This document shows positions 23,668-32,836 of a stretch of DNA of 64,000 nt, piece by piece; positions within the stretch are counted from its first letter, which is position 1; each line of letters begins with the position of its first letter. The notes under the pieces are model-generated. The model was given only the letters and a program-made list of their open reading frames with translations, was not told where the DNA came from and did no database searches. The DNA lies in contig NZ_BKAG01000011.1 in the NCBI RefSeq assembly GCF_007992435.1, positions 120,844-184,843 on the forward strand. Direction: 5' to 3'. The DNA comes from Prosthecobacter gellanilyticus. Its GTDB lineage: Bacteria; Verrucomicrobiota; Verrucomicrobiia; Verrucomicrobiales; Verrucomicrobiaceae. The position numbers and the translations under genes were made by a program.

Positions 23668-26268
23668 ATGTCCAGCGAGCAGCGCAAAGCATTTCCATTC
23701 TCCGAGTTTGAACCGAAGTGGCAGGGCGAGTGGGAGGCCAAAAAGGCCTTCCGCACGCCGAACCCCGGTGACGCCGATTTCGACGCCTCGAAGCCGAAGT
23801 ATTTCGTGCTCGACATGTTCCCCTATCCCAGCGGCAACGGCCTCCATGTCGGCCATCCGGAAGGTTACACCGCCACGGACATCATCGGCCGCTTCAAGAA
23901 GATGTCCGGCTTCAATGTCCTGCACCCCATGGGCTGGGACGCCTTCGGCCTGCCTGCGGAGCAGTATGCCATCAAGACCGGCACGCATCCTCGCGTGACC
24001 ACGGAGGCAAACATCGCCAACTTCACCAAGCAGCTCAAGAGCCTGGGCTTCGCCTATGACTGGGACCGCGAGGTCAACACCACGGATCCCGGCTACTTCA
24101 AATGGACCCAGTGGATCTTCCTGAAGCTCTACAATTCCTATGTCGGTGAAGACGGCAAAGCGCATCCGATCAGTGAGCTGGAAGGCAAAGGTCTGTCTCA
24201 TGATGAGATCGACGCGAAGCGCCTCGCCTTCGTGTCATCCGCACCGGTGAACTGGTCACCTGACCTCGGCACCGTGCTGGCCAATGAGGAAGTAGAAGAG
24301 TGGCGGGCTAAAGGTCACATCGTCGAGCGCCGCCCCATGCGCCAGTGGATGCTGCGCATCACCGCCTTTGCCCAGCGCCTGATCGATGAGCTGGACGGCC
24401 TGGACTGGCCGGAGAGCATCAAGCTTTTGCAGCGTAATTGGATAGGTCGCAGCGAAGGCGCGCATGTCACCTTTAATGTGGTGCAGTCCTCTGGACTGCC
24501 CTCAGAAGCAGCCGGGACGGCTGCACCACACTCTATCACCGTCTTCACGACTCGCCCGGATACTCTGTTCGGAGCGACCTACATGGTCATTGCCCCTGAG
24601 CATGCCCTGGTGCCGCAGATCACCACGGATGCACAGCGCGCGGCTGTCGAAGCTTACCAAAAGAGCGTCTCTTCCAAATCCGATCTCGAGCGCACGGAAC
24701 TGGCCAAGGACAAGTCCGGTGTCTTCACCGGCGCCTACGCCATCAATCCCGTGAACAACGCGCAGATCCCCATCTGGATCGCTGACTACGTGCTCATGGG
24801 TTACGGCACCGGCGCCATCATGGCCGTGCCCGCGCATGATGAACGCGACTTTGAATTTGCGAAGAAATTCGATCTGCCGATCAATCAGGTGGTGCAGCCA
24901 CCGGAAGGCAAAGACTGGCAGGGCTACACCGATGACGGTATCGCCATCAACTCCGGTTTCCTGGATGGCCTGCCCACCCCCGAAGCGAAGAAGAAGATCG
25001 CCATCTGGCTGGAAGAAAAAGGCCTCGGCAAAGGCACCACGAACTTCAAGCTGCGTGACTGGCTCTTCAGCCGTCAGCGCTACTGGGGCGAGCCTTTCCC
25101 GATCGTCTGGGAAGATGGCAATCACCGCAGCATTCCTGAAAGCGAGCTGCCGCTGATGCCACCCACGCTGGAAGACTTCAAGCCCACCGGCACCCCTGAA
25201 CCACCGCTGTCGAAAGCCACCGAGTGGGTGCAGTATTCCGCGACCGCGAAGCGCGAGCTGAATACCATGCCCCAGTGGGCTGGCTCATGCTGGTATTACC
25301 TGCGTTATTGCGATGCCCGCAACAGCGAGCGCTTCGTCGGCGAGGCAGCAGAAAACTACTGGATGGGCGGCGGCAAGCCCGGCGGCGTTGACTTGTATGT
25401 CGGCGGCACTGAGCACGCTGTGCTGCACCTGCTGTATGCGCGCTTCTGGCACAAGGTGCTCTTTGATCTGGGTTACGTCAGCACGCCGGAGCCTTTCCAG
25501 CGTCTGGTGAACCAAGGCCTGATCCTGGGTGAGGACGGCCAGAAGATGTCCAAGTCCCGCGGCAACGTGGTGAATCCGGATGACGTCGTGCGTGAATACG
25601 GCGCGGATGCGCTGCGCCTGTATGAAATGTTCATGGGCCCGCTGGAACAGGTGAAACCCTGGAGCATGAAGGGCGTGGAAGGCGTGTATCGCTTCCTGGC
25701 CCGCGTCTGGCGTCTGGTTATGGAGCAGCAGGGTGACGAAGGTGTCTGGACCGTCTCCAGCGCCTTGCAGGACATCCCGGCTAACAAACAGCTCAACAAA
25801 GCCCTTCATGAGACCATCAAGAAGTGTGGCGAAGACATCGAGAAGCTGAGCTTTAACACCGCCATCAGTGCCATGATGGTCTGCACGAATGCCTTCACCG
25901 GCGCTGAAGTGAAGCCAGCGGGTGCTATCGTGACCTTCCTGAAGGTCCTCAGCCCCTTCGCGCCTCACCTCGCCGAAGAGCTGAACCGCCGCATCGCCAG
26001 CAAGTTCCCCGACCTGGCCGCGAAGGGTTTCCTCAGCGATGAAACCTGGCCCACCTACGATCCCGCCGCCCTCATCGAGGACGAGGTGGAGGTCGTCTTC
26101 CAGGTGAACGGCAAGCTGCGTGACAAAGCCCGCGTGCCCATTCAGGCCACGAAGGAGGAGATCGAAAAGATCGCCCTCGCCAGTGCCCGCGTGCAGGAGT
26201 TCATGGAAGGCAAGGCCCCGAAGAAAGTCATCGTCGTTCCCGGCAAGCTCGTGAACATCGTGGTGTGA
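23668..26268 (+). CDS. leuS: leucyl-tRNA synthetase
   Basis: 866 residues, class Ia. HIGH motif as HVGH (60-63) in [24 protein letters not shown] at 626-630, editing-domain T-rich motif [12 protein letters not shown] and the C-terminal anticodon-binding region. It charges tRNA-Leu and hydrolyses mischarged products. ATG at 23668 ([11 protein letters not shown]) is preferred to a TTG 39 bases upstream. Residues 271-288, just before [10 protein letters not shown] in the editing domain, are encoded by a palindromic DNA element (24478-24529) that looks inserted in frame. A terminator follows. Confidence 0.97.
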   Translation: MSSEQRKAFPFSEFEPKWQGEWEAKKAFRTPNPGDADFDASKPKYFVLDMFPYPSGNGLHVGHPEGYTATDIIGRFKKMSGFNVLHPMGWDAFGLPAEQYAIKTGTHPRVTTEANIANFTKQLKSLGFAYDWDREVNTTDPGYFKWTQWIFLKLYNSYVGEDGKAHPISELEGKGLSHDEIDAKRLAFVSSAPVNWSPDLGTVLANEEVEEWRAKGHIVERRPMRQWMLRITAFAQRLIDELDGLDWPESIKLLQRNWIGRSEGAHVTFNVVQSSGLPSEAAGTAAPHSITVFTTRPDTLFGATYMVIAPEHALVPQITTDAQRAAVEAYQKSVSSKSDLERTELAKDKSGVFTGAYAINPVNNAQIPIWIADYVLMGYGTGAIMAVPAHDERDFEFAKKFDLPINQVVQPPEGKDWQGYTDDGIAINSGFLDGLPTPEAKKKIAIWLEEKGLGKGTTNFKLRDWLFSRQRYWGEPFPIVWEDGNHRSIPESELPLMPPTLEDFKPTGTPEPPLSKATEWVQYSATAKRELNTMPQWAGSCWYYLRYCDARNSERFVGEAAENYWMGGGKPGGVDLYVGGTEHAVLHLLYARFWHKVLFDLGYVSTPEPFQRLVNQGLILGEDGQKMSKSRGNVVNPDDVVREYGADALRLYEMFMGPLEQVKPWSMKGVEGVYRFLARVWRLVMEQQGDEGVWTVSSALQDIPANKQLNKALHETIKKCGEDIEKLSFNTAISAMMVCTNAFTGAEVKPAGAIVTFLKVLSPFAPHLAEELNRRIASKFPDLAAKGFLSDETWPTYDPAALIEDEVEVVFQVNGKLRDKARVPIQATKEEIEKIALASARVQEFMEGKAPKKVIVVPGKLVNIVV
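24478..24529. repeat. in-frame palindromic element inside leuS
   Basis: Outer arms GTGGTGCAG (24478-24486) and CTGCACCAC (24521-24529) are exact complements. Inside lie two perfect hairpins, GCAGTCCTCTGGACTGC (24483-24499) and GCAGCCGGGACGGCTGC (24508-24524). The 52-base cruciform-like unit is read without a stop as [18 protein letters not shown], a segment not expected between the strands of the LeuRS CP1 editing domain. Confidence 0.75.
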
Positions 26269-26296
26269 TGTTTCATCTCACATCCTGAAACGCAAA

Positions 26297-26322
26297 GAAG
26301 GGAGGCCGCGAGGCCTCCCTTC
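26297..26322. terminator. bidirectional terminator between leuS and thioredoxin gene
   Basis: Perfect 11-bp stem GAAGGGAGGCC / GGCCTCCCTTC with a GCGA loop, between two convergent genes. The T tract is weak on both sides, so it may also act as an mRNA-stabilising hairpin. Confidence 0.75.
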
Positions 26323-26351
26323 ATCGTTTAAATCGTTGTTGGTTAGGTGAG

Positions 26352-26771
26352 TTACTTCGCCTTCTCAGCCACCTTGTTCAGGATGCCGGCGAACTCGGCC
26401 GGGGACACGCCACCCACCTGGTTGCCGATGTCCTTGCCGTCCTTGTTCAGGAACTGCACGTGCGGGATTCCGGACACACCATACTTCTCAGCAGCGGCAG
26501 CATTGGCTTCCACATCGGTATCCAGATAGGCCCAGACGAACTTGTCCTGGAGAGGCTTCACTTCAGCGCTCGGGTAGACATTCTTCTTCATGGACTGGCA
26601 GGGGCCGCACCAGGCGGCGGAAAAGACCAGCACGACCGGCTTGCCTTCTTTTTTGGCGGTTTCGAGGGCGGCCTTGTAGTCAGTGCCGAACTTGGGGCTG
26701 CCTGCGGGGAAATCGCTGGCCATAACTGGCAGCATGATCGCGGCGGCGAGGAAGGTGAGGAGCTTTTTCAT
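26352..26771 (-). CDS. exported thioredoxin-fold protein
   Basis: 139 residues. Signal peptide MKKLLTFLAAAIMLPVMA, then a thioredoxin domain with active site WCGPC in VFSAAWCGPCQSMKK and the cis-Pro loop VSGIPHVQF. Because it is exported, it probably reduces or shuffles disulfides outside the cytoplasm, or serves as partner to an exported peroxiredoxin such as the one at 34863. An upstream in-frame start at 26810 would bury the signal peptide, so 26771 was chosen. Ends 30 bases from the terminator hairpin. Confidence 0.88.
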   Translation of the reverse strand: MKKLLTFLAAAIMLPVMASDFPAGSPKFGTDYKAALETAKKEGKPVVLVFSAAWCGPCQSMKKNVYPSAEVKPLQDKFVWAYLDTDVEANAAAAEKYGVSGIPHVQFLNKDGKDIGNQVGGVSPAEFAGILNKVAEKAK

Positions 26772-26818
26772 ATCAGAGATAGGTTGGGGGACTGGGATAA
26801 GACGTGCCAAACGGCGAT

Positions 26819-28597
26819 TTATTCCAACTGCAAACGCGCCAGGGTGCCATAAAGACTGCCCGTTTTGGCCAAAAGTTCGTCATGCGTGCCCCGCTCCACG
26901 ATGGTGCCGCCCGAGAGCACCAGGATCTGGTCACAGCGCCGCACGGTGGACAGACGATGCGCGATGATGATGCTCGTGCGGTTTTCCATGAGCTTGTCCA
27001 GGGCATCCTGCACCAGGCGCTCGCTCTCCGCATCCAGGCTGCTCGTCGCCTCATCCAGGATCAGGATGGCCGGATCCGCCAGGATGGCACGCGCGATGGC
27101 GATACGCTGCCGCTGACCGCCTGAAAGCTGCGTCCCGCGCTCACCCACCAGGGTGTCATAGCCCTCGGGCAGTTTTTCGATGAACATATGCGCGTTCGCC
27201 TTCTTCGCCGCTTCCACGATCTCCGCCTCCGAAGCTCCAGGGCGACCATAGGCGATGTTCTCGCGGATGGATCCGCCAAACAGCAGCACCTCCTGCGGCA
27301 CCAGCGCGAGGTTTTTTCGCAGTAGAGTCAAAGGCATGTCCTTTGTTTCCTGCCCGTCGATCTGGATGCTGCCGCTCGTTGGCTTGTAGAACCGGAACAG
27401 GAGAGAAACCGTGGTCGTTTTGCCAGAGCCACTCGGTCCTACCAGCGCGATCCGCTGACCGGCTTCGGCTTTAAAGCCAAACTCACGCAGCACCACCGCA
27501 TCGGGCCGGGTGGGGTAGGCGAAGCTCACGTCCCGCACCTGGATCTCCCCCTTAAACCGGCGCATCTGCACGGATTCATCCTGGGGTTCCATGGGTTCGC
27601 AGAGCAGCTCACGCACACGATCCGTGGCACCGAGGGTGCGCTGAAGCTGGGTGATGAGTTCAGAGAATTGCGCAAACGAGGCGGCGATCATGCCGCTGAG
27701 TGCGGCGAAGCGTGACAGGGCAGGCGTGGCGATCTCTCCTTCCGCCAGCATGGTCAGGGCCGCCCAGACGACGACGATGAGCGCGACGCTGAAGGCAAAG
27801 ATGATGAAGGCGATGAAGGCCGCGCGAGGAGTCGCCGCACGCAGCGCCATGTTGAGAAACTCGTTGAGCCTGGTGTTGTAGCGATTTGATTCGTGGACCT
27901 CATTGGAAAAGGCTTTTACGCTAATGATACTTTGCAGGCCCTCCTCCACGATGACCTGGGTGGCGGCGAGATTGTCCTGGGACTTGCGGACCAGTTTGCG
28001 AATGCGAGCGCCGAAGAGCGCGATCATCACAATGGCCACCGGCACGGTGCCGACCATGATGAGTGCGAGCTTGATGGAAATCTGCGTCACCAAAACGAGG
28101 CAGCCGGTGAGCATCACGGTGTGGCGTAGCAGCATCGGGATGGTCATCACCAGCGTCTCGCGCATGGACTCCACATCGTTCGCGATGCGGGAGGCAAGCT
28201 CACCCACGCGGCGTTTGTTCAGCGTGTCCATCGGCAGGCGGATGATCCGGCTGAAAGTGTCCATCCGGAGCTGTGCGAGGGCACGTTCCGAGGCTTTGGC
28301 AAACAGCATGATGCGGAAGAAGGCGATCACCGCCTGGGCGGTCACGAGACCGAGCATGATCAGCAAAGTCTGGTGAAGCTCGGCGATCCACCCTGGGCCT
28401 TGTGCTCCTGCGAGACCTTTCCCAGCCAAGTCCGAAAGCAGATAGATGAAAGCCACCGTCAGCCCTGCCGTCAGCGCCAGGGCCACCATGGCCGGGATGA
28501 AGACATTGAAGTGCGGTCGCAGGTAGCGCAGGAAAAAGGCAGCGTCGCGCCAGGCCGAGCGGTCCCAGATTTTCTTGGTGGCAGGGGCGTCAGGCAT
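26819..28597 (-). CDS. MsbA-like ABC exporter (fused permease/ATPase)
   Basis: 592 residues. Six TM helices are spread over residues 20-330 (ABC type-1 exporter domain). The ATPase carries Walker A GPSGSGKTTT, Q-loop region ALVPQEVLLFGGSIRENI, signature LSGGQRQRIAIARAI, Walker B ILILDEATSSLD and switch His in IIIAHRLSTV. This half-transporter would work as a homodimer. By family, lipid A/lipid or drug export are the main options, and MsbA-type lipid flipping fits the general envelope content. No partner gene is adjacent. Confidence 0.9.
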   Translation of the reverse strand: MPDAPATKKIWDRSAWRDAAFFLRYLRPHFNVFIPAMVALALTAGLTVAFIYLLSDLAGKGLAGAQGPGWIAELHQTLLIMLGLVTAQAVIAFFRIMLFAKASERALAQLRMDTFSRIIRLPMDTLNKRRVGELASRIANDVESMRETLVMTIPMLLRHTVMLTGCLVLVTQISIKLALIMVGTVPVAIVMIALFGARIRKLVRKSQDNLAATQVIVEEGLQSIISVKAFSNEVHESNRYNTRLNEFLNMALRAATPRAAFIAFIIFAFSVALIVVVWAALTMLAEGEIATPALSRFAALSGMIAASFAQFSELITQLQRTLGATDRVRELLCEPMEPQDESVQMRRFKGEIQVRDVSFAYPTRPDAVVLREFGFKAEAGQRIALVGPSGSGKTTTVSLLFRFYKPTSGSIQIDGQETKDMPLTLLRKNLALVPQEVLLFGGSIRENIAYGRPGASEAEIVEAAKKANAHMFIEKLPEGYDTLVGERGTQLSGGQRQRIAIARAILADPAILILDEATSSLDAESERLVQDALDKLMENRTSIIIAHRLSTVRRCDQILVLSGGTIVERGTHDELLAKTGSLYGTLARLQLE

Positions 28598-28745
28598 TCG
28601 TGGTCCGGGGCATGGGGTTGGGGGGAGTCAGATGCTAGAGCGGGTTGCTGCACTCGCAATGCAATGTGCTCAAGAAGCGGACAACAAGAAGCCTCACAAC
28701 GCATTTACTTGCAGCCGGGGCAGGTTCCGATCAAAATGCCGGGTG

Positions 28746-29273
28746 ATGATTTCCGCCCCCCTCCGTGCCGCCACTGGCATTGTCCTCACCTCCCTGCTGC
28801 TCGCCTCCTGCGACACGGGCGGCACTCGCGTGCGCGGTGTGCCTCGCAATCTACCGAAGATCGAGCTCTACGGCAGCTCCCAGACGCCGTCTCACAGCAT
28901 GGCGCGCAGTGATTACCCCTTTGAGCCTGGCTCTGGCAACTATGTCACCTCCTGGGCCTCGGATGGTCGCTCGTCTTCGGACTCGGACTACTCCTCGTGG
29001 CAGTCCTCTCATGAAGGCAGTGTCTCGCGCAAGCAGCCATCGCCCGTGAAGAAGGTGACCTCTTCCTCGACGAAGAAAAAATCCACCGCTTCATCCAGCA
29101 AATCAAAATCCAAAGGCAGCAGCAGCGGCGGCGGTTCCTACACCATTAAAAAGGGTGACACGCTGGGTGCCATCGCTGCCAGGAACGGCACCACCGTCTC
29201 CAAACTCAAAGCGGCTAACGGCATGTCCTCCGACATGATTCGCGAAGGCAAGAGCCTGAAAATTCCGAAGTGA
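28746..29273 (+). CDS. LysM-domain lipoprotein
   Basis: 175 residues. Signal sequence with lipobox LLAS before Cys (Cys22). The middle is Ser/Lys-rich and low-complexity. A single C-terminal LysM domain (YTIKKGDTLGAIAARNGTTV, then LKAANGMSSDMIREGKSLKIP) binds glycan strands of peptidoglycan. ATG at 28746 gives the lipobox at the usual distance; a longer frame begins at 28575 but lacks sense. It ends 10 bases before an amidase gene, so the pair probably acts together on the cell wall. Confidence 0.88.
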   Translation: MISAPLRAATGIVLTSLLLASCDTGGTRVRGVPRNLPKIELYGSSQTPSHSMARSDYPFEPGSGNYVTSWASDGRSSSDSDYSSWQSSHEGSVSRKQPSPVKKVTSSSTKKKSTASSSKSKSKGSSSGGGSYTIKKGDTLGAIAARNGTTVSKLKAANGMSSDMIREGKSLKIPK

Positions 29274-29283
29274 TGCTGCGCGC

Positions 29284-29877
29284 ATGAACCGACTGCTTGC
29301 CTGCCTGCTCATCCTAGGGTGGATCAGTCAGGTGCCCGCCTGGGCACTCGGCTTCAACACCGTCGTCATCGATGCCGGGCATGGTGGCAAGGACGGCGGC
29401 TGCGTGCACAACAGCCTCATTGAAAAGCGCCTCTGCCTGGACGTCGCGCTGCGTCTGGAAAAGGCGCTGAAGGCCCGGGGCCTCCGGGTGGTGATGACCC
29501 GGCGCACCGACCGCTATGTCGAGCTCAGTGATCGCGCCGCCATCGCTAACAAGTATAGCAAGGCGCTGTTCGTCAGCATTCACTTCAATGCCTGCCGGGA
29601 CCGCAGTGTCAGCGGCATGGAGGTGTTTTACCGCAGCTCGGCCGGAAAGTATGTGGCCACCAAGATCCTCAACAGCATGGATGCCAATCTCAAAGGCGTG
29701 AAGCGCGGTGTCTTCTACAAGGACTACAAGGTCCTCCGTGCCACGAGCATGACCGCCGTGCTGGTGGAGGGCGGGTATCTGAGCAACAAAACTGAGTCCC
29801 GTCGCTGTGCCGATGCCGATCATCGCCAGGAGATGGCCACCGCCATTGCCAGGGGCATCATCGCCTCCCGCTCATGA
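29284..29877 (+). CDS. N-acetylmuramoyl-L-alanine amidase (Amidase_3)
   Basis: 197 residues. A signal peptide (LLACLLILGWISQVPAWA) is followed directly by the catalytic domain. Zinc ligands are His33 (DAGHGGKD), Glu47 (LIEKRL) and His100 (SIHFNA), and catalytic Glu162 is in VEGGYLSN. It cleaves the bond between MurNAc and the peptide stem, as AmiA/B/C do in cell separation. No AMIN domain is present. The stop overlaps the start of the DUF167 gene by ATGA, indicating translational coupling. Confidence 0.93.
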   Translation: MNRLLACLLILGWISQVPAWALGFNTVVIDAGHGGKDGGCVHNSLIEKRLCLDVALRLEKALKARGLRVVMTRRTDRYVELSDRAAIANKYSKALFVSIHFNACRDRSVSGMEVFYRSSAGKYVATKILNSMDANLKGVKRGVFYKDYKVLRATSMTAVLVEGGYLSNKTESRRCADADHRQEMATAIARGIIASRS

Positions 29878-30161
29878 GTGCTGCATCTGAAGCCACCGCG
29901 CAGCTGACTGTCCGTGTCACCCCGAACGCCCGTCGTTCGGAGATCATGAACTGGGGCATGGATGAGAAGGGCAGGTCCGTCCTGCTGCTGAAACTCGGCG
30001 CCCCCGCCGTCGATGGCAAGGCGAACGCGGAATTGGTTAGGTTCATCGCCGAGGTCCTGGACTGTCCGAAGAGCCAGGTCACCCTCATTCGCGGCGAAGG
30101 CAGCCGCCAGAAGATGCTCGAAGTGCCTGCGGCAGCACTCTCGAAGCTGCCTGCGAAGTGA
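29874..30161 (+). CDS. DUF167 / YggU family protein
   Basis: 95 residues. Family core VRVTPNARRSEI, PAVDGKANAELVRFIAE, and KSQVTLIRGEGSRQKMLEV. DUF167 is a small conserved alpha/beta fold of unknown function, often placed beside cell-envelope genes. Overlaps the amidase gene by four bases. Confidence 0.9.
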   Translation: MSAASEATAQLTVRVTPNARRSEIMNWGMDEKGRSVLLLKLGAPAVDGKANAELVRFIAEVLDCPKSQVTLIRGEGSRQKMLEVPAAALSKLPAK

Positions 30162-30226
30162 AGAGACTTGCTTGTGCACGTATGAGTGTCGAAGGCCGCC
30201 GCGCTCCTTTCGTCATTTGGACTCCC

Positions 30227-30880
30227 TCACGCGCTGCCAGTCGCCACCTCCACCACACACCCATCCAGCAGTCGCAACCTCATCTGCCCCAGCGCCGCCG
30301 CCTCACTCGGTGAATGCGTCACATGCAGCACGGTCAACGAATGCCGCGCCTGCAAGGTTCGCAGCAGTTCCAAAGCGGTTCCGTGCGTGGTCTCGTCCAG
30401 AGCTGAAAGCGGTTCATCGAGCAGCAGCACTCTTGGTTGGGCCGCCAGGGCACGCGCCAGCGCCACGCGCTGCTTCTCACCACCCGAAAGCATGTCGGGC
30501 AGGCGATCCATCAGATGCTCGATACCCAGCTCCTCGACCAGCTCTTGAACGATCTTCTCTCCATCCCTCATCCCGCGCATCTTGATCGGAAAGTGGATCT
30601 GCTCACGCACCCGCTTGGCCGGAAAGAGCGCCAGATCCTGCGGCACATAGCCGATGCCTCGCTCGCGTGGTTCCAGGCGTGTCACATCCCGGCCATCCAG
30701 CAGAACACGACCTCCTCTCGGTCGGCGCAAACCGCAGATGATCTCGATCAGCGTCGTCTTGCCGCAGCCCGTGGATCCCATGAGCACCGCATAGGTGTTG
30801 TCAGGAATGGCGAGCGATACATTTTGCAGTGCAAATCGACCGCCAGGGGCTGTCCAGGAGATGGAGTCGAGGGTGATCAT
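30227..30880 (-). CDS. ABC transporter ATPase, molybdate/sulfate-type
   Basis: 217 residues. Walker A MGSTGCGKTT, Q-loop GYVPQDLALFP, signature LSGGEKQRVALARAL, Walker B VLLLDEPLSALD, switch His HVTHSPSEAAALG. It lacks the C-terminal TOBE domain of full-length ModC. ATG at 30880 is preferred; a GTG at 30907 would extend it into the preceding permease gene. Paired with the permease at 30894 as an importer whose binding protein is absent from this region. Confidence 0.85.
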   Translation of the reverse strand: MITLDSISWTAPGGRFALQNVSLAIPDNTYAVLMGSTGCGKTTLIEIICGLRRPRGGRVLLDGRDVTRLEPRERGIGYVPQDLALFPAKRVREQIHFPIKMRGMRDGEKIVQELVEELGIEHLMDRLPDMLSGGEKQRVALARALAAQPRVLLLDEPLSALDETTHGTALELLRTLQARHSLTVLHVTHSPSEAAALGQMRLRLLDGCVVEVATGSA

Positions 30881-30893
30881 GATGCACTCATGG

Positions 30894-31664
30894 TTAGACA
30901 CGTTCACCCGTGGCGCGCACAGTCACCAGCACGAGCACGGCGATGACAATCATGCCCAGGCTCACCGCCACGGCAGACTCCAGATTGCCCACGCTGAGTT
31001 CCAGCCACACCGTGGTCGGCAGCACCTCCGTCTTCATTCGCGTGGCCCCGGCGAAGACCAGGATGGGCCCGAACTCCCCCAGACTGCGCGCCCAGGAAAT
31101 GCAGAAGGCCGCCAGCATGCCGCGCCTGGCCGCAGGCAGGGCCACATGCCAGAGCGCCTGAAAATCCGTGGCACCCAGCGTCAGCGCCACCTGCTCAGGC
31201 CTCGGCGAAAGATGATCAAAGGTCCCGCGCATCGTGCGGATGGCAAAGGCAGCCGCGACCACGAACTGAGCCAGCACCACACCAGCCACGGTGTAGGTGA
31301 AGGGGATGACTTTTTCAATCGCCTGACCTAACGAAGTTTGAAAAAAGATCAGCAGGCAGATGCCCACCACCATCGGCGGCAGGACGATGGGAATGTCCAG
31401 CGCGGCGTCCACCCAGGTCTTCCCGCGAAACTCATGCCGGGCCATGAGGTAGCCGATCGGGATGGCCAGCAGCAGGGAGGTCCCTGCCGCTGCCGTGCAT
31501 GTCAGCAGGCTCAGGCCCGTGGCATGCCTGATCTCCGGCTTCATCACCGTCTGCAGCCAGGCCTCAGGCGTGCTGTAGCCTGCCGTGGCGGCGATGAGCA
31601 GGAACCAGAAGAACAAGTAGCCCGCCGTGATCAGCGTGAGGGTGATCCAGAACAGGCGGCGCAT
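30894..31664 (-). CDS. ABC transporter permease, ModB/CysT-like
   Basis: 256 residues with about six TM helices. The cytoplasmic EAA-type loop (ALTLGATDFQALWHVALPAA) is followed by ARSLGEFGPILVFAG, the conserved segment of molybdate, tungstate and sulfate permeases. It should carry an oxyanion, or possibly thiamine or iron, inward. It starts 20 bases after obg on the same strand, and its end is 13 bases from the ATPase start. No periplasmic substrate-binding gene is nearby. Confidence 0.85.
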   Translation of the reverse strand: MRRLFWITLTLITAGYLFFWFLLIAATAGYSTPEAWLQTVMKPEIRHATGLSLLTCTAAAGTSLLLAIPIGYLMARHEFRGKTWVDAALDIPIVLPPMVVGICLLIFFQTSLGQAIEKVIPFTYTVAGVVLAQFVVAAAFAIRTMRGTFDHLSPRPEQVALTLGATDFQALWHVALPAARRGMLAAFCISWARSLGEFGPILVFAGATRMKTEVLPTTVWLELSVGNLESAVAVSLGMIVIAVLVLVTVRATGERV

Positions 31665-31684
31665 GGCAGGGCAGGGCGCTTGGC

Positions 31685-32749
31685 TTATGAATCAGTGCTA
31701 GCAGGGGCGAAACTGACCAGGGTGTCCACGCCGATCTGCTTGTCCAGATGTGCGCGCAGCTTGTCCATGCCAAGGCCGGACTCAGCGGAGATCGGGAAGA
31801 TCTTGATGCGCTTGAAGCGGTCCTTCAGGCGGGTAAGATGCTCCTCGGACTCTTCGACATCCATTTTGTTAGCCACAATGATCCACGGGCGCTTCGCCAG
31901 CTCGTCGGAGTAGAGTTTGACCTCTTTGCGCACGGTCTCCAGATCGGAGATCGGATCACGTCCTTCCGTGCCCGCCGTGTCCACCACAAAGAGCAGGGTG
32001 CGGCAGCGCATGATGTGGCGCAGGAAGTCATGACCGAGGCCAATGTTCTGGCTGGCACCCTCAATGAGTCCCGGGATGTCCGCCATGGTGCCACGGCGAT
32101 GATCACCGAAGTGAATGACTCCCACCAGTGGCTGAAGCGTGGTGAAGGGATAGTTGGCGATCTTCGGCTTGGCCGCGCTCAGCTTGGAAAGCAGCGTGGA
32201 CTTGCCTGCGTTCGGGAATCCGACCAGGCCTGCATCCGCGATGCTCCGCAGCTCGAAGTGGAAGCGGCCTTCCTCTCCAGGCTCACCCGGGGTCGTTTCA
32301 CGGGGCGACTGGTGCGTGGATGTTTTAAAGTGGACGTTGCCCTTGCCGCCCTTGCCACCTTTGCAAAGCACAAAGGTTTGGTGCGGCTCAGCGAGGTCGG
32401 CAAAAGGTTCGTAGCGGATGCTGGTTTCACCGGTCTCAGGATCTTCTTCCTCAACGATCTTGCTGATCACAGTGCCCACGGGGATCTTGTAGATCACGTC
32501 CTCGGCGCTGCGGCCTGTGCACTGGTTGGCACCGCCTTTGTCACCATCCTTGGCCAGGAGCTTGGTGGTAAAGAAGAACTGGCGCAGGCTGTTGGTGCTG
32601 GGGTCGGTCTGCAGCACCACGCTGGCACCCTTGCCGCCATCCCCGCCATCGGGGCCGCCTTTGGGGCGGAATTTACCTCGGTGGAAGTGCATGGAACCAT
32701 CGCCACCTTTACCGGCGCGCGCGAAAACTTTGATCTGATCGACGAACAT
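31685..32749 (-). CDS. obg: Obg GTPase
   Basis: 354 residues. The N-terminal glycine-rich Obg fold (VFARAGKGGDGSMHFHRGKF, GGPDGGDGGKG) is followed by the G domain: G1 GFPNAGKST, switch region TTLQPLVGVI, G3 DIPGLIEGA, G4 NKMD, G5 SAESGLG. It associates with the 50S subunit and couples ribosome maturation to growth state. ATG at 32749 gives the canonical MFVDQIKVF start; an upstream frame to 32812 is not conserved. Neighbouring rplU/rpmA are not in the window. Confidence 0.96.
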   Translation of the reverse strand: MFVDQIKVFARAGKGGDGSMHFHRGKFRPKGGPDGGDGGKGASVVLQTDPSTNSLRQFFFTTKLLAKDGDKGGANQCTGRSAEDVIYKIPVGTVISKIVEEEDPETGETSIRYEPFADLAEPHQTFVLCKGGKGGKGNVHFKTSTHQSPRETTPGEPGEEGRFHFELRSIADAGLVGFPNAGKSTLLSKLSAAKPKIANYPFTTLQPLVGVIHFGDHRRGTMADIPGLIEGASQNIGLGHDFLRHIMRCRTLLFVVDTAGTEGRDPISDLETVRKEVKLYSDELAKRPWIIVANKMDVEESEEHLTRLKDRFKRIKIFPISAESGLGMDKLRAHLDKQIGVDTLVSFAPASTDS

Positions 32750-32836
32750 GAACGTGTTGAGTAATCCCGAAATGGGGTGCGCACAAGGCGGAAGGCAGAC
32801 TTGCGCTGGCACCAGCCAGAGGCTCCAATACGCCTC

